Source: Charina bottae (lineage: Eukaryota; Chordata; Lepidosauria; Squamata; Charinaidae). From it: DNA of 64,000 bases. The stretch spans positions 16,452,001 to 16,516,000 of the forward strand of contig JALMGJ010000006.1 of the NCBI GenBank assembly GCA_023362775.1, given 5' to 3'. The first letter of the stretch is position 1. The number at the start of each line of letters is the position of its first letter. This document shows, piece after piece, positions 20,501-33,000 of the stretch. The notes under the pieces are model-generated. The model was not told where the DNA came from and made no database searches. It saw only the letters and a list, made by a program, of their open reading frames with translations. A program made the translations under genes and the position numbers.

Positions 20501-23120
20501 CACCATATTAAATCATTCCAGGCAATCACAAATGATCTAGCTTTTCCTGGTCCCGATGATACCGAATTTGCTCCTCATATTTATTATATTCCTATAGGCT
20601 AGAGGTAACAAATGACAGTAGTGTTATAGATTCTGCAGCAAACACTTCATGAGATTGTGTATTGAAATGTGATAATATAATTGTAACAAATTCAAGTATT
20701 ACCATATAAATCTGCAACACAACATTCACTATTTTTGCTGATAGCTTAGTATATTTAAAAAAGTACTATTTAAATTTATCGGCCACCCAATTCCAGTGGA
20801 CTGGTTGAGGGATTCAGAAACTTATCTGTGAAAGTCTGAGCTAACGTAAGCTGTTCTATGATATTTGGAGTTATAAAATGCACTGTATGAATATACAGAT
20901 GATTTCAGAGCTTCATTTTCATCTCTTCTAGCATACATGCTTCAATACCCACATATAGAATCTAATGCTGCCTCTATCCCAAAAAGTATCTTTGCATCCT
21001 ATTATAACGTTGAAATTTAAGTGGAGCAGCTCTATTTCTGGGTTGCCCTAATCAGAGCATGGGGCCAATCACACTCAAATCAAATAGTTTAGTATACATA
21101 ATTTCTTGTCTAATACTAATATTACTGGGTTCTACTACAGATGCTTCTGCAAGATTTCTTCCTATCCTAGGATTTTACAGACAATGGTTTTGATATTTAC
21201 TGACACACTGATGAATCTCAGTTAGAAATGACTGAAGAAAAGGCTATAATCTCACACAAATATTCCAATATCCTGAAAATTCCAGATCCTGATTACTTTG
21301 TTCCTACAGCGGTACTGCATACAATCCATGGGCAGGAGACCTAACACTGTGCTTTCTCCTGAATAAATGTGATCCATTACCAGTTAGTGCCTTAGCCCCA
21401 AACTACTAATAGGCAGCACTATCACATTTTAGAGGAAGAGTTTCACCATCTTCTGCATCTACCTTCTTAAAAACAACAAGAGTGTGACATGATTGTAAAC
21501 ACCTTATGATCATTCCAGTGCTATGCTTGTGAATGTTTGAGCCTACAACTTCAATCCTAATAATGTACAATACATTCACAAACAGAAATTTTTGTTGTTT
21601 TTTAAAGGCAATAGTTTTAAAAAACTGTAAACTGGATTCCATTCCAAGCACACATATTAATACAAGTATCATCCTCTATCTCCACAGTCTTTCACCCTGA
21701 AAAATATACCTGAGTTTTAGCAGTTAATGAAAGTTTCAAGTCCTTCAAACTTTCTTTAAACCCTGAATGAAACCAAACCCTCTGATCAGAAACCAGCCCT
21801 AGTTTGAGACACACTCTCTTGATTCACTGTCTTATTGTTTGCTGGCTCAGACTCAGGACAATTCCACTGTCAACTGAGGCACTGTGTTCCACCAGACCAT
21901 GGAAGCCAGATGATGCTAGGAAAGAAGGTAAGAATGGAAAGGATGCTCCCTTTCTCCATGTCTATTTATATGTGGCTCTCAACTTCTGTGTATTCTTCCT
22001 TCCTTAGATTAGCTCTAGAAAAGGATAAATGAAAAGTGATTAGTGCAAGTTTCAGAAGGATTAAAAAACATGAAAATCAAAAAGCAATTAAAAGGACACT
22101 AGGTAATATCTCAAATGTGTGAATGCATTCAACTGGTTTTGGTTTATAAAACAGGAGCTTCAGGAGCATGTGAGGAGGATAGCAATAGAGGCTTCCTTTA
22201 TGGGGGATGCACACAGCAGTATTGGGGTATGATTTTTGTGGCATGCTATTTCCCTGGAGGGGAAGGTGCTATTGATAACCTGACTCCCCATTTGCCATAT
22301 TTCCAACAAAAGAGACTCATTAAATGTACTCAGGTATTTAAGGCTGCAATCCTAAAAATCGACCCCACTGATTTCAGGTATAAAATTATACTGTTAATAT
22401 ATAATCTAGTTGGCTCTGAGATAGCACAATTTCAGACAAGTCTAACATGGCATTAAATTATTTTATACTAATTTAACGCAAAGACCATGACAAATCACAA
22501 GGCAGCAAAATCATCAGCCCTGGAAAGAAATGTTCTCATTTGTCCAGAATGGCCAAATAGCATTTTTTTTATTGATTCAATAGCAAGCTGGACAACCTGT
22601 AGTTCAAACCTTGCTTTTGTCATCAATATACCAAGTTTCTCTAGGCAAGCCACAAGCTCACTCTCTCGGTCTGCCTTAGCTTTCCTCTAAAACCCACAAA
22701 CTACAGTATAATATAAGGATTCTAATACTAGGGTGCCATACAAATTTGCTATATGAATTATCAAGAGGTACTCTGAATAATCTGAAATGCCATATAAACT
22801 CTAAGGATTACTGTTTTTCAGATCATCCCCTCAGCCCACCTCCCAGGTCCTGCTGTGCTGCCTCAGCAGCATGTTGAGGAGGGATGAGTGAAGAACACTG
22901 GGAGTGTATGCCAAGAGTACAAAATCCCAGCAGGGTCATGCGAGGTATGAAAGGCACCCCAGCTAACCAGTTAAAACAAGCAGGTGCCTACATTGGGCTG
23001 TAACGACAGAGGAAGTTGCTGGACATGGAAGATTACTTTAGTGACAACAGCAAAAGCATAATTTCATACTCTGCAATAGTCAACCACTCCTGTATTTTAC
23101 CAAGAAAACCACACGGATAG
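17577..23120. other. Intergenic between CECR2 and SLC25A18, largely featureless
   Basis: About 5.5 kb of AT-rich sequence with a G12 run near 19,090. ORFs up to 119 codons (17,720-18,079) lack recognisable motifs. It may hold the CECR2 3' UTR (minus strand), but I cannot place a polyadenylation site with confidence. Confidence 0.4.
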
Positions 23121-23130
23121 AAAATATAAC

Positions 23131-23440
23131 ATGATTAACAATATAGCACCAAATGATGGGCTCCTCAGCTTGGATGGTACTCAACAAGCTACCGAGGAAG
23201 AGCTGAGGATCTTTCATAGTACTAATGGTGTTTATGATGAGGCTAGATTAAAGCCTTTGGGATGTCTAGTTGCTGATGCTGCCATGCAGGAAAAGAAAAT
23301 CCAAAGCTGCAAAGACAGAATTACAGAGGGAAGTGGTACGTAAGAACATGAACATGGGAAAGCTCAACCCAGGGAAAGATGACGTGAGTCAACTGCACAG
23401 TGACATCTGAGGCATCAGTGAATTGAGATGGATTAGAATT
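23131..23440 (+). mobile_element. Decayed RTE-type LINE fragment (endonuclease start)
   Basis: Near 23,345-23,440 the plus strand reads MNMGKLNPGKDDV, then a stop, then GISELRW. This parallels the start of the RTE/BovB endonuclease (GKLDVV...[10 protein letters not shown]) seen in the copy at 43.5 kb. The upstream 200 bp keep an open frame (23,131-23,343) containing [13 protein letters not shown], similar in position to the small upstream frame of BovB. Heavily diverged. Confidence 0.55.
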
Positions 23441-23636
23441 ACATACAAATATATTGCTTTGTATCATTTTCCTCAATAAATGAATGAACAAGTACAATGT
23501 TTTTGACTCATTTGTTTAATTGGGTTCTCTAGCTAGTTTTAGGACTTGTGTGAAGAGATCATGTTTTAGGTCATATTTATGTGGAAATATTGAAAATTTA
23601 AAAGGGTTCACAAACTTTTAAACACCACTGTATGTG
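23441..23636 (-). mobile_element. Tc1/mariner-type MITE
   Basis: On the minus strand it starts TACAGTGGTGTTTAAAAGTT and continues with TGTGAACCCTTTTAAATTTTC, ATAAATATGACCTAAAACAT and AACCCAATTAAACAAATGAG, the wording of a non-autonomous Tc1/mariner family common in fish, frogs and lizards. A terminal TA fits its target preference. No transposase is encoded. Confidence 0.65.
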
Positions 23637-23897
23637 GTTGCTAAGAGTCAATACCACTTGTTGACACATGATCAATCAATCATAGATCATCTTCATCGTC
23701 TTTACCAAAAAAAAAGACTCTTAGCAAAAATGCATGCAAGCTAAAAATCTCCACACATACATCACTTAGATATGGTTAGAAAAATACAGCTTATCTTGAG
23801 CTTTACTCCCCACTTAAACAACTAGAAATCTCAGACCTTTCATACCTACTACTAAGGAAACACTGTCTTCTAAATACTATTCTTCATTTGTACTTAC

Positions 23898-24003
23898 TTG
23901 ATCTAGAGGCAATGCTGGAGGTTTTCGTGGTTGCAACTCTTCCAGAGCTGAAGTTGCTGTAGGCACCTTTGGGAATGGAGTTTGTGGCTGGTGTATGTGC
24001 ATT
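23898..24003 (-). CDS. CECR2: CECR2 penultimate or last coding exon
   Basis: Acceptor GATTTCAG|AA, then [20 protein letters not shown] and [16 protein letters not shown], matching the human C-terminus that ends LPLDQS. After CAA comes GTAAGT, a strong donor, so a tiny last exon may supply the final residue and stop. If the donor is not used, the frame reads six more codons to TAG at 23,879-23,877. Confidence 0.85.
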
Positions 24004-27000
24004 CTGAAATCACAGAAAACAGAGAAAGAACTATAGCAGCCAGATACCTTCTCATATTTATCTTTAATCTAAATATAATTAAGGAAACAGGCATGGTCAC
24101 CTGTTAGATCTCCTGCGGGAGAGAGACAGATAAAATGTAACCCTATTGACCTGTTTGATCTCTCATCAGCTTTTAATTCCTGAGTCAGGGTGTTCTCTTG
24201 GACCATCTTCACAAGTGGAGGGCATTGCGCTCAGTGGTTCCACTGCAACTTATGAGGATAGTCTCAGTATGTAGCACTGTATGATTATGCCTCTGTATCC
24301 TTGCAGCTATGCTGCAAGGTGCCACAAGGTGCTATTTTGTCTCCAGTGATATTTAACATCCCACACAAAACCCCTGAGAGGGCCATCAGAGTTCTGGAGC
24401 TAGATATCATAAAAATGTTGACCACTCATCTCTACTTCTTCCTAAGACAGACTATTTATTTCTGAAGCAAAGTATGAATACACTTATAGAATAAATGAGG
24501 ACCAATAAATTGAGTCTAACAAGACAGGCCCTATGATGGCCTTACATGGGAACTGGGAAATTTACCTATTGTTCATAAAGTTTATTTATTTATTTATTTA
24601 TCACATTTATATCCCGCCCATCTCCCTCACAAGGAGGGACCCTGGGCGGTTGCAATTCCTGAATAAAAGTTGCAATTCCTGAAAAGAATTGGTATGTAAT
24701 TCCCAAGATATCACTGTCATTGGGGGGCCCAAGTGACCTCTATAACTACATCTGCCCATTACCACCCTGGTATAGCATCTAAGCCCTTTCCTTGACAGAG
24801 TCAGCCTAGTTACGGTGATTCACGCATTGGAAAACTTGTCTTTGGACTACTGTACTGCACTTGGTGTGGGGCTGCTCTTGCACTTGCATGTAGCGGCCAG
24901 GTTGCTGAGAGGGATTTGTGGCCACGCAACTGTTGTCCTTCTGTTGAAGCAACTGCACTTATCTGTTAGATAACAAGCCAAATTCAAGGTTTTCCTTGAA
25001 TTTCCTTTTGTCACTGACAGTCCTAAACAACTTGGGACTAGAATTCATGGCAGATTGCCTTTGCTACTGAGCTGATTGCTAATGTCTTCTGATGATGTCC
25101 TTCTGCATGTGCTGAGAGTGCTGTTATGGTTACTGTAGGTGAGCTTTCTCAATGATGGTGCCTATAAGTCCATTGTTTAGGTTCCTTTTAAAGACCTATC
25201 TCTTAATCAGGCCTTTCCTGTGTGAATATTTTTTGCTTCATTTTTGTTTCGTTTCCCTCACTGTTTGAATTATTTTTAAAAAACACTGTTTTAACTTACT
25301 GATTATATAGACATTTGTAATAATGAGAAGTTATATAAAATTATATTTAATGACAACACTATTTAGCACTTCCCCATGGACTTACCCTGGTGTTCTGTAT
25401 ATATCTGCAGACAGTCCTCCCATGCCACTTCCACGTCCTGCCTGTTCCATCATTAAGGCCTGAAAGTGTCCCACATTCTCATCTTGGCAACGGTACAGAG
25501 GTCCTTCATGAGCAAGGCCATTGGATTGATTGGTGGCTTGATGGTGTGGCAAGTGAGCATTTACTGTTGACCCATAACCTCTGGCCTGGAAGTGGGTGGC
25601 TGGATGTCGTGATGCATATGGTGACCCTGTCTGCAGCATGATGCCATGGGGTGGGAAAGCAGATGGGCCGAATCCAAACCCAGAAGAACTCACAGATGGC
25701 AAGGAAGTGCCGTACAAATACTCTCCTGCTGAAACTGACCTCTGCCTCTTAGTGGTGGCATTATGGTTGTCCAGATCAAGGAATTCTTTGGGACTCTCAG
25801 GCCTTTCTTGGGACTCTTCTGCTTTCTCAGCTTCAGGGGACAGTTCTTGCCCATTGGTTGAATCCTCTTTGGTGCCTGCTATGTCTATTTGATTTGGGGA
25901 AGCCAAAGTGGCACTAAGGACCTCACAGTTCTGTATGCCACTGCCCACTGTCCCTCTGTCTGAGAAATTAAGCCTAGCCAGAGGGGATCGGGTAGGTGAA
26001 TGCCCAGTGGGGCTTGATGGGTGAGGGAAAGGCTTCTGCCAGTCTGAATAACCCTGTGGACAGGTATAGTAAGGGGGCTGCTGGTAGTGGTGATAAGGAG
26101 GTGGCTGAGGATGGTAAGGGTATGGCACTCCCTGGTGAGAACGATAGCGAGGAAAAGTGCCATGGGAACTATTGCTAGGATGAAAGCCCCGAGCAGAAAA
26201 ACGTTGTGAATGAGATATTGAGAGGGGTTTTGCTCCCATTATAGCACTAAAACCCTGAAATCCTGAACTGATGTGGTATCGTGTGGCTGAATTTGGATAT
26301 TCCAAGTTGGGCATATAAAGAGGGGCAAATTGGCTAGAAGTGCCTCCCATTGGATTTCCACCAACCCCAGCAGGGGTACTGTTGCTCTGTCCCATGCAAG
26401 GCACAGTTGCCTCTAACAGATTTTCATCCCCAGTGCAACAAGGCTTTTCTATTATATTAGCGGGTACAGCTTTCCCTTCAGTACCACTGGATGACCCTTC
26501 ACCTGCAGCATCATTTTCAGGCACAGGTCCTCTCTCCATAACTGTTACAATATCTCCTATACAACTCTGAGATGCAGGACTTGTATAGTTATTCTCTGCT
26601 GGCCATGTACTCTTATTTTGTGTTGCTTTTGAACTATTGTTAGTTTCAGAATTATTTCCCTCCCCCTCCTGTGTTAAATTCTGCCTGGAACAATCAATTT
26701 GCAATGGGACTTTAGAATGAGGTAGCAGCTTGGGGTATGTCTCTTCTGGAAGACATTCAGTTTTCTGATCCACTTCTGCTGGAAGCTCTACTGCACAAAG
26801 GAAATAGAGGCAGTTTAGAGGGAAACATATCATTCAAACGTCTTTCATCATATGAACTGACACCTCTAGCATATATACAAGGCTCTAATCCTCAGTATCT
26901 AGGGCACAATATTAATTTAGGAATTAATACAATTCACAATTCATTTAGGAAATGAAATGTTATAAGCTTTTCCAGTTTCATTTTATCAAGGGTTTATCAA

Positions 27001-30000
27001 TGTGCGCATGTATGAACACATGCAATGCTATACCATCGTAAAGAGGAGCAGGGAAATTTAATGTGAATCTGCCTTAGTGTATATCAAAACCATAGCCTAT
27101 TTCCAATTTCCAATTCTTTAGTTCACACCACATCTGCATGTAACCAAAAGTCATACTATCACCAGTTATAGAAGGTTGTAAGCAGAACAAGAATATAAGT
27201 GGAATGTAACTGACAGCAATCTCCCAAATTTCCTTCACCATTATAGAACAGCGGGTAAAAAGGAAAATTCTTGTATCAGTCTTACCCAAACTGTTGCCCA
27301 TCATGTGTGTTAGAACTACAGTTTCCATGGACTATGCTGCTCAGCTCAACTCGCTTCATTCCAATGGAGGATTTAGTAGCATATTAATATTAAATCACTA
27401 TTTATGCATGGCAAAGCATCAAAGCTGACAAACCCCAAGGAAAACTCAAACACCAATGATAATACAGTTTCTAAATAGGTACAGCAGATTATACAACACA
27501 GCAAGTACCCCAGAAAACAAATAGACCTGCATGCAGTAGTCACTATTTAGCCATAGCCAAACAAGAATATATAATTACCTTGATTGTTCTCTGAATTAAT
27601 TGTCTGGCTGCCATCTTCAGAATTCCCATTCCTTAATACTGGTTTTGGAAGCTGAATATTAGCAGATGCCGCATGAGTTAATTGTGGGAATGGTCCAGAT
27701 AAATGTGAGGGAGGCGGCTGATGTGGGTGATAAGGCACACCGGGTGGGCATACCCGGGAGGACAGCTGCTGCATGGCAATCATCTCTGGACTGTCCATCA
27801 TGGAATCCCCACCCTGGGCTCCTCTCTGAATCTGAGAGACAGACCCAAATAATGAGGCAGGAAGCTGCTGCTGCATTCTTTGACCGGAGCCTTTTCCTGG
27901 ATGACGGATATATCCTGAGGGTGGAACTCCATGAGGTAGGAAATTAGACTGCTCAGACCACTGATTTGGGGGCAAAGGTCTCACTGTCCGGGGGTCCATT
28001 ATGTGACTCAAAGCATGAGGCGATATAGGAGAGCAGGGGCCCACTGGAGATTTCTTGTCTATTCCCAGGGCTATCTGATTTGCTGCATCATGGTTTCCAT
28101 TCCACACAGCAGGATGTGCATGGCTTGGATATTTATAGGATCTGTATATATGGCCAGGGGGAAGCTCTGAGGTCTCTGGTTGTCTCATAGGAGGTCCATT
28201 GTGCCTTGAAGAAAGAAATCCTGGCTGGAATTGCCCAGGAGAATACATATTGGCATCTGAGGGAGGGCCACTCATCCGACCAAGTTGCAGAGATGCAGGA
28301 TGTGGTCCTATTGTGGAAACATGCATTGGTCCAGCACATCCTTGCTTCTCTGGAGCTGGAAGCCGAGGTCCTCTGTGATCATTCTGACCAACTGGAGGCT
28401 GGAAAGAAACATCATTCTTACCATGGGACGTATCACACAAAGAATTTAAAACCCAACCATCTCCAAAAAGTACAGGGTAGATCGCATCTCTGTTATACTC
28501 AGTACTGTGCAAGAAATATTTATATACTGCCTAGCTTCCAAGACTCTAGGTAGTTTATATATTAGCCTAAGTTCTAGAGTAGCTAATGTATCTAGAGTAG
28601 CTAATGTACCCATACGTACCCAAGCACTAGTTGTTACCAAAAAGAACTACAACATTATTTACATACAGTAGGTCCGTCTTTGAAAACAGTGTAGAAACTT
28701 CAGTAAGTGCAAATGTTCAGCTGCCCAGGTTTTCCTGGGGTCAGGAAAGCTGAAAATTTAATACCATGTACTGGCCATTGGCATATTCCTTACCTGATTC
28801 AAAGTCTAAGTGTTAAACTTTAATTGGCTTGAAATCAAATTATCTTAGCAGCAACCATCACTCATGTGATCTTCTATGTATACTTGTGATCCAGATTGCA
28901 TTTTAACTAATTATTAAAACCAGGATGTTTCTATTCCCCAAGTTGTTGAAAAAACAATCCCCCCCCAATATTCTGGTGGGGAATATGGCCGACTGAACAG
29001 CCTTGTCCACGAGCTCCGTGTGGACAGAACTGGCAATGTGGTTTTTTTTGGGGCTCAGGCTTTTACCAGAAGCCCAGAGCTTTTTTATGAGTTAAGAAAA
29101 AGCTCGGAATTATCCCATTTCATCCTCCAAAACGTTGCCTTGCAATCTGAGAATCGCAAACAGCAAAGACCTGGTAAAAGATGATGGGAGGCTGGGGAAG
29201 CCATCATTTCCAGCCTGTGTTTGTAGCCTTAAAGGACATTAGGTCCAGCCCCCCCATTTCTAAATCACTCAATTTATATTTTTAAGTTTTCTTACCCTAA
29301 AAGATATGTCGATGTGTCGATAAAAGAGGCTTTCTACAACAAGAAAAAGCGGATTCTCTTGGTGCCTATCTTTATTTCTGGATTAACTTTAAAAAACTTT
29401 TCTTTTAGTCTTTGGCTTACTTCCCGTCTAATTTTAAGGTGGACTGAGAATAATTAATCATCTCCCTGTTACTATTTTTGTATTTAATTTGAAGGACTTA
29501 ACTTTTTCCTACACATTGAATTTGCTGTTTTGACTTTTCATTTTTCTGTTCACTCTCTGTAGCTGCTGGTTAGTACATTTTTTCTTTGTCAATTTCACTT
29601 AATAACTTCAGAATTAACTCATTAGCTCCTATTTGCATTAGTCAAGTATCCTGGGGGAGCCATAATCTACTGCCTGAATTATGGACGACCTTAAGGAAAT
29701 CTTCACAGAGCTTCGTTCTAATTTCAAAGAGATATTCTATTTACTCGCCAAGCCATAATGGAAGATATTCGGGATATTGCAGAAATATCAGTGCTAAAAT
29801 GTGTCAACTGACTGAAGACGTTTTGTGGGGGAGGAAGAAGTTTATCAAGAGTGGGATATTTTTCCCTGACAGGAAGAATGGTCTCTTTGAAGAAATACCA
29901 GACGAGGAACATATTTTGGTGAAGAAGGAGTTAAAGTTTGATTTGCAAGATACTGATAAAGTTGTTTTCCTGAAGAATTGTTTTGAGAACAAAGCTATGT

Positions 30001-33000
30001 TGTGTGGGAGGTTTTCTACTGAGCAGCTTGCTTTTTTAAGGGGGGTAGTTGGATTGTTTAATTTTTTTTATGAAAAATGCCTTATGCGTAATATGGAGAC
30101 AAGTAAATGTCCTGCTATATTTCAATGTAGGATAAGAAATTAAGAATATGTATTTAGATTGATATTAAGGCTTGTATGATTCCATTTTTCTTTAATGATT
30201 TAAAGTTTGTTTGATCTTTTAAGATTTATAAGATATAAGAATAAGTGTTTGGTTTTAGGTTTAATAGGGTTAAGATTGTTATAGCACTATTAAGTATAAA
30301 AGTAGATAATTTAATATTTTTATAGTTTGATTTTTATTATAGTGGCCAGAAATATATAGAATAGTGGTAGGAAGAAATTACTTAAATAAATGGGTTCCTT
30401 TGGGGGGGGAAGTTGATTTAAAGGTTTATATATTTATTTTTCTTAATATATAAGGGGAGGGAGCAATTCCCTTTGGTGATTTTTATAATGTGTCTATGGC
30501 AGGGCTTTCCAAAGTGCCGCCGCTGGCGACACACCTGGTGGCGGCGGCGGCAGCGGCGGCACGCGCGTGCACGGCGGCGGCGCGGCGTGTGCCGCCGCTT
30601 CCGGGTGGTGTGGTGACACACCACGCTGTGTGTGGCGACACACTTTTGTGTCGTGACACACAGTTTGGAAAGCTCTGGTCTATGGAATGATTTTTTTCTT
30701 TTTCTCTTTTTTGTAGTTTTTTGCCTTTTTGTAGTTTTTATCTTTGCTTTAAACTTAATAAAATTCTTATATAAAAAAAAAGAATTTCCCCCCCAAAGCA
30801 TTGGAAACCATTTAAAACATAAACAAGGCTTCCAGAGTCAGAGAGATAAGGAAACTCCAGCCAATGGATAGAATATAGCTTTCAGAGCCTTTTCATCCAG
30901 CTCAGAGGATGAAACTCTAGTTCCACCCACTTCTCATAGCAATAATATTTTTCTATGCCTAATTGTAGTGCAGGGATAGATGGACAATTTTGCAGGGTCA
31001 CAATTACTGTTTGGGATGGACTCCTCACCCCCACCCATCAAACCTGTATAGGTTTGGAAATATTCTTCCCTTGAGTCTTCCAAATCTAACTTGGAGGAGT
31101 CTCAGCATGCACATGCATGCACTGTGCGTATGAGTCTGAGTATGGATGAGGTGGCCTACCACATTAACCTTGTCCACTTCGGCATATGTCCCTCAAAGGA
31201 TTCCCTGGAAGGAAACAAACTCCTCAGACTGAAAAACATTCCCCATCCATGCTATGCACCTTGCAAAATCTATTCTTCTCCCTCCCTCCCTTCATTTATT
31301 TCAGTAGACATTTTAAAACACAAAACATTAGAAAAAGAAAAAAGAAAAGAGATCTACAAGCGGTATAAATTTGAATAAAATTATGCATATTAACATTTAT
31401 TGTATTAATCTGAGATTTCAAAAGCAGTATTAAGGTCAAGTCAATATTCAATAATTAACTGAAGTGGCCAATATAATATGAATGAACAATTAATAAAAGG
31501 TTCTGTCTTGTCTAAAAATTCTGTTCTTATTAATAAATCAAGCAGAAGCTAATACATTGAAGTCTTATATTAAGAAAAAGCCAAACTTTGGATGTGGTTG
31601 CAAATCTTCCTATCCTTAATGTTTATTGTCTGACTTGCCTTCACAGTCCTCCAAAATCTTGTGAAAATAAAGAAATAAGCAATTATACTAAAACTATGAT
31701 TAGCAAATTATACATTTTTCATTTGTAAACATAAAATAGGTAATTATTTACCACAGACTTACATGTAATCTTTATATTTCTTTACATGTTCAGTTAGAAG
31801 CTCAGTTCACATGTTTCTTACCTGCATGGCAAAGTGCTGGTGCTGCTGACCTGGCTCGCCAGGATGTGGCTCTGGTACTCGTGGTGATCCATATGGTTTT
31901 GCTGGATCAGATCCATGTAGAGAGCCAAATGATCCTGGAATGGGTGGCTTCTGGACAGGAAAACAAAATCACCTATGAGACTTGGCAGAAGTTAGGAATT
32001 CTCAGTTATTTCAGATATAGGAGCTATCTTGAATTTGTTTTAGTTGAAAATATCTAGAAGTCTGTTTCTTCCCTTTTAATATTTTCTTTTTAATATATAT
32101 TAGAAATTACATGGTCAGGGTGAAATCTAGCCACATAGGATAGATTTTATGTCAGACTTTCTCTGTAACTGCAGGCATCTTCAAACAGGAGTATGTGCAG
32201 TCAACAGTGCCTGGGGGTAGATGCTAAACTACATCTCCCTGCATCTCTCACCACTGATCATGTTTCTTAGGGATGTTAGGAGTTGTACTTCAGCAACATC
32301 TGGAATGCCACAGGTTGCCAAACCCTGAGCACTCTGACATGAAGCTCTTTAAAATGACATTAAACCATTCAAACACTCAACCAGACTTACCTTTCATGAT
32401 CATTCTGAGGAGAAAATGGAGGTAAGGGGGAAAACTATATATATCATCCTCAATGAAGGATATAGGATTGAAGGGTTAAAACATCAATTACACACTCTAG
32501 AATTTTAATGTCATTATTTCATAGTAGCTATATACCTTGTTGGCTAGCGTGTTAGACTAGAACTTGGGAGACCAAGTTCAAATCCTCGCTCAACCATAAA
32601 GCTCACTGGGTTTCTTTGGGCCAGTCACTATCACTCAGTCTGACCTATCTTGCAGGATTGTTGCAAAGATAAAATAGGAGGGGGGAGAGGAGAAAACCAT
32701 GTATGCTGCCTTGAACTCCTGGAGGAAAGGTGAAATATAAATATAATTAATAAATGATAATAGAAAATAAAGTTGCTATGATTAATCTTCTTTCTTGTTC
32801 TAAGTATTTAGCCATCACATTTCTCTGACCATTTAAATTCTCATCCTTAGTCCACCCACCCCATGCACTAAAGAAGCTAATGAATCATGAGTGAGCAGAT
32901 CCAATTGTGACTACTACTAGCAGCTGGGGAAATAAAATCAAATATAAAATTAGAGGTATGACAATTCTGAAATTACCTCTGCAGAAGTTAAGCAGCAAAA

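Larger units (their letters stand above)
28968..30780 (+). mobile_element. L1-derived non-autonomous element carrying a nested hAT MITE
   Basis: GC-richer 5' part, a decayed ORF1-like region (for example [20 protein letters not shown] coiled coil near 29,760 and [17 protein letters not shown] near 29,920), then an AT-rich 3' part ending AAACTTAATAAAATTCTTAT and a poly(A). The 3' end resembles the L1 copy at 5.58 kb (ACTAATAAAGTTCTTAT). The flanks AATCCCCCCCCAA and AATTTCCCCCCCAAA may be a diverged target duplication. No reverse transcriptase. Lies in a CECR2 intron, antisense to the gene. Confidence 0.55.

Noticed and set aside
25390..26570. Several plus-strand ORFs of 60-98 codons
   Set aside because: Shadows of the large CECR2 exon on the opposite strand.
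30418..30801. 127-codon Arg-rich ORF on the minus strand (and 36,595-36,852)
   Set aside because: It is a translation of the GC-triplet core of a hAT MITE; no conservation between copies.
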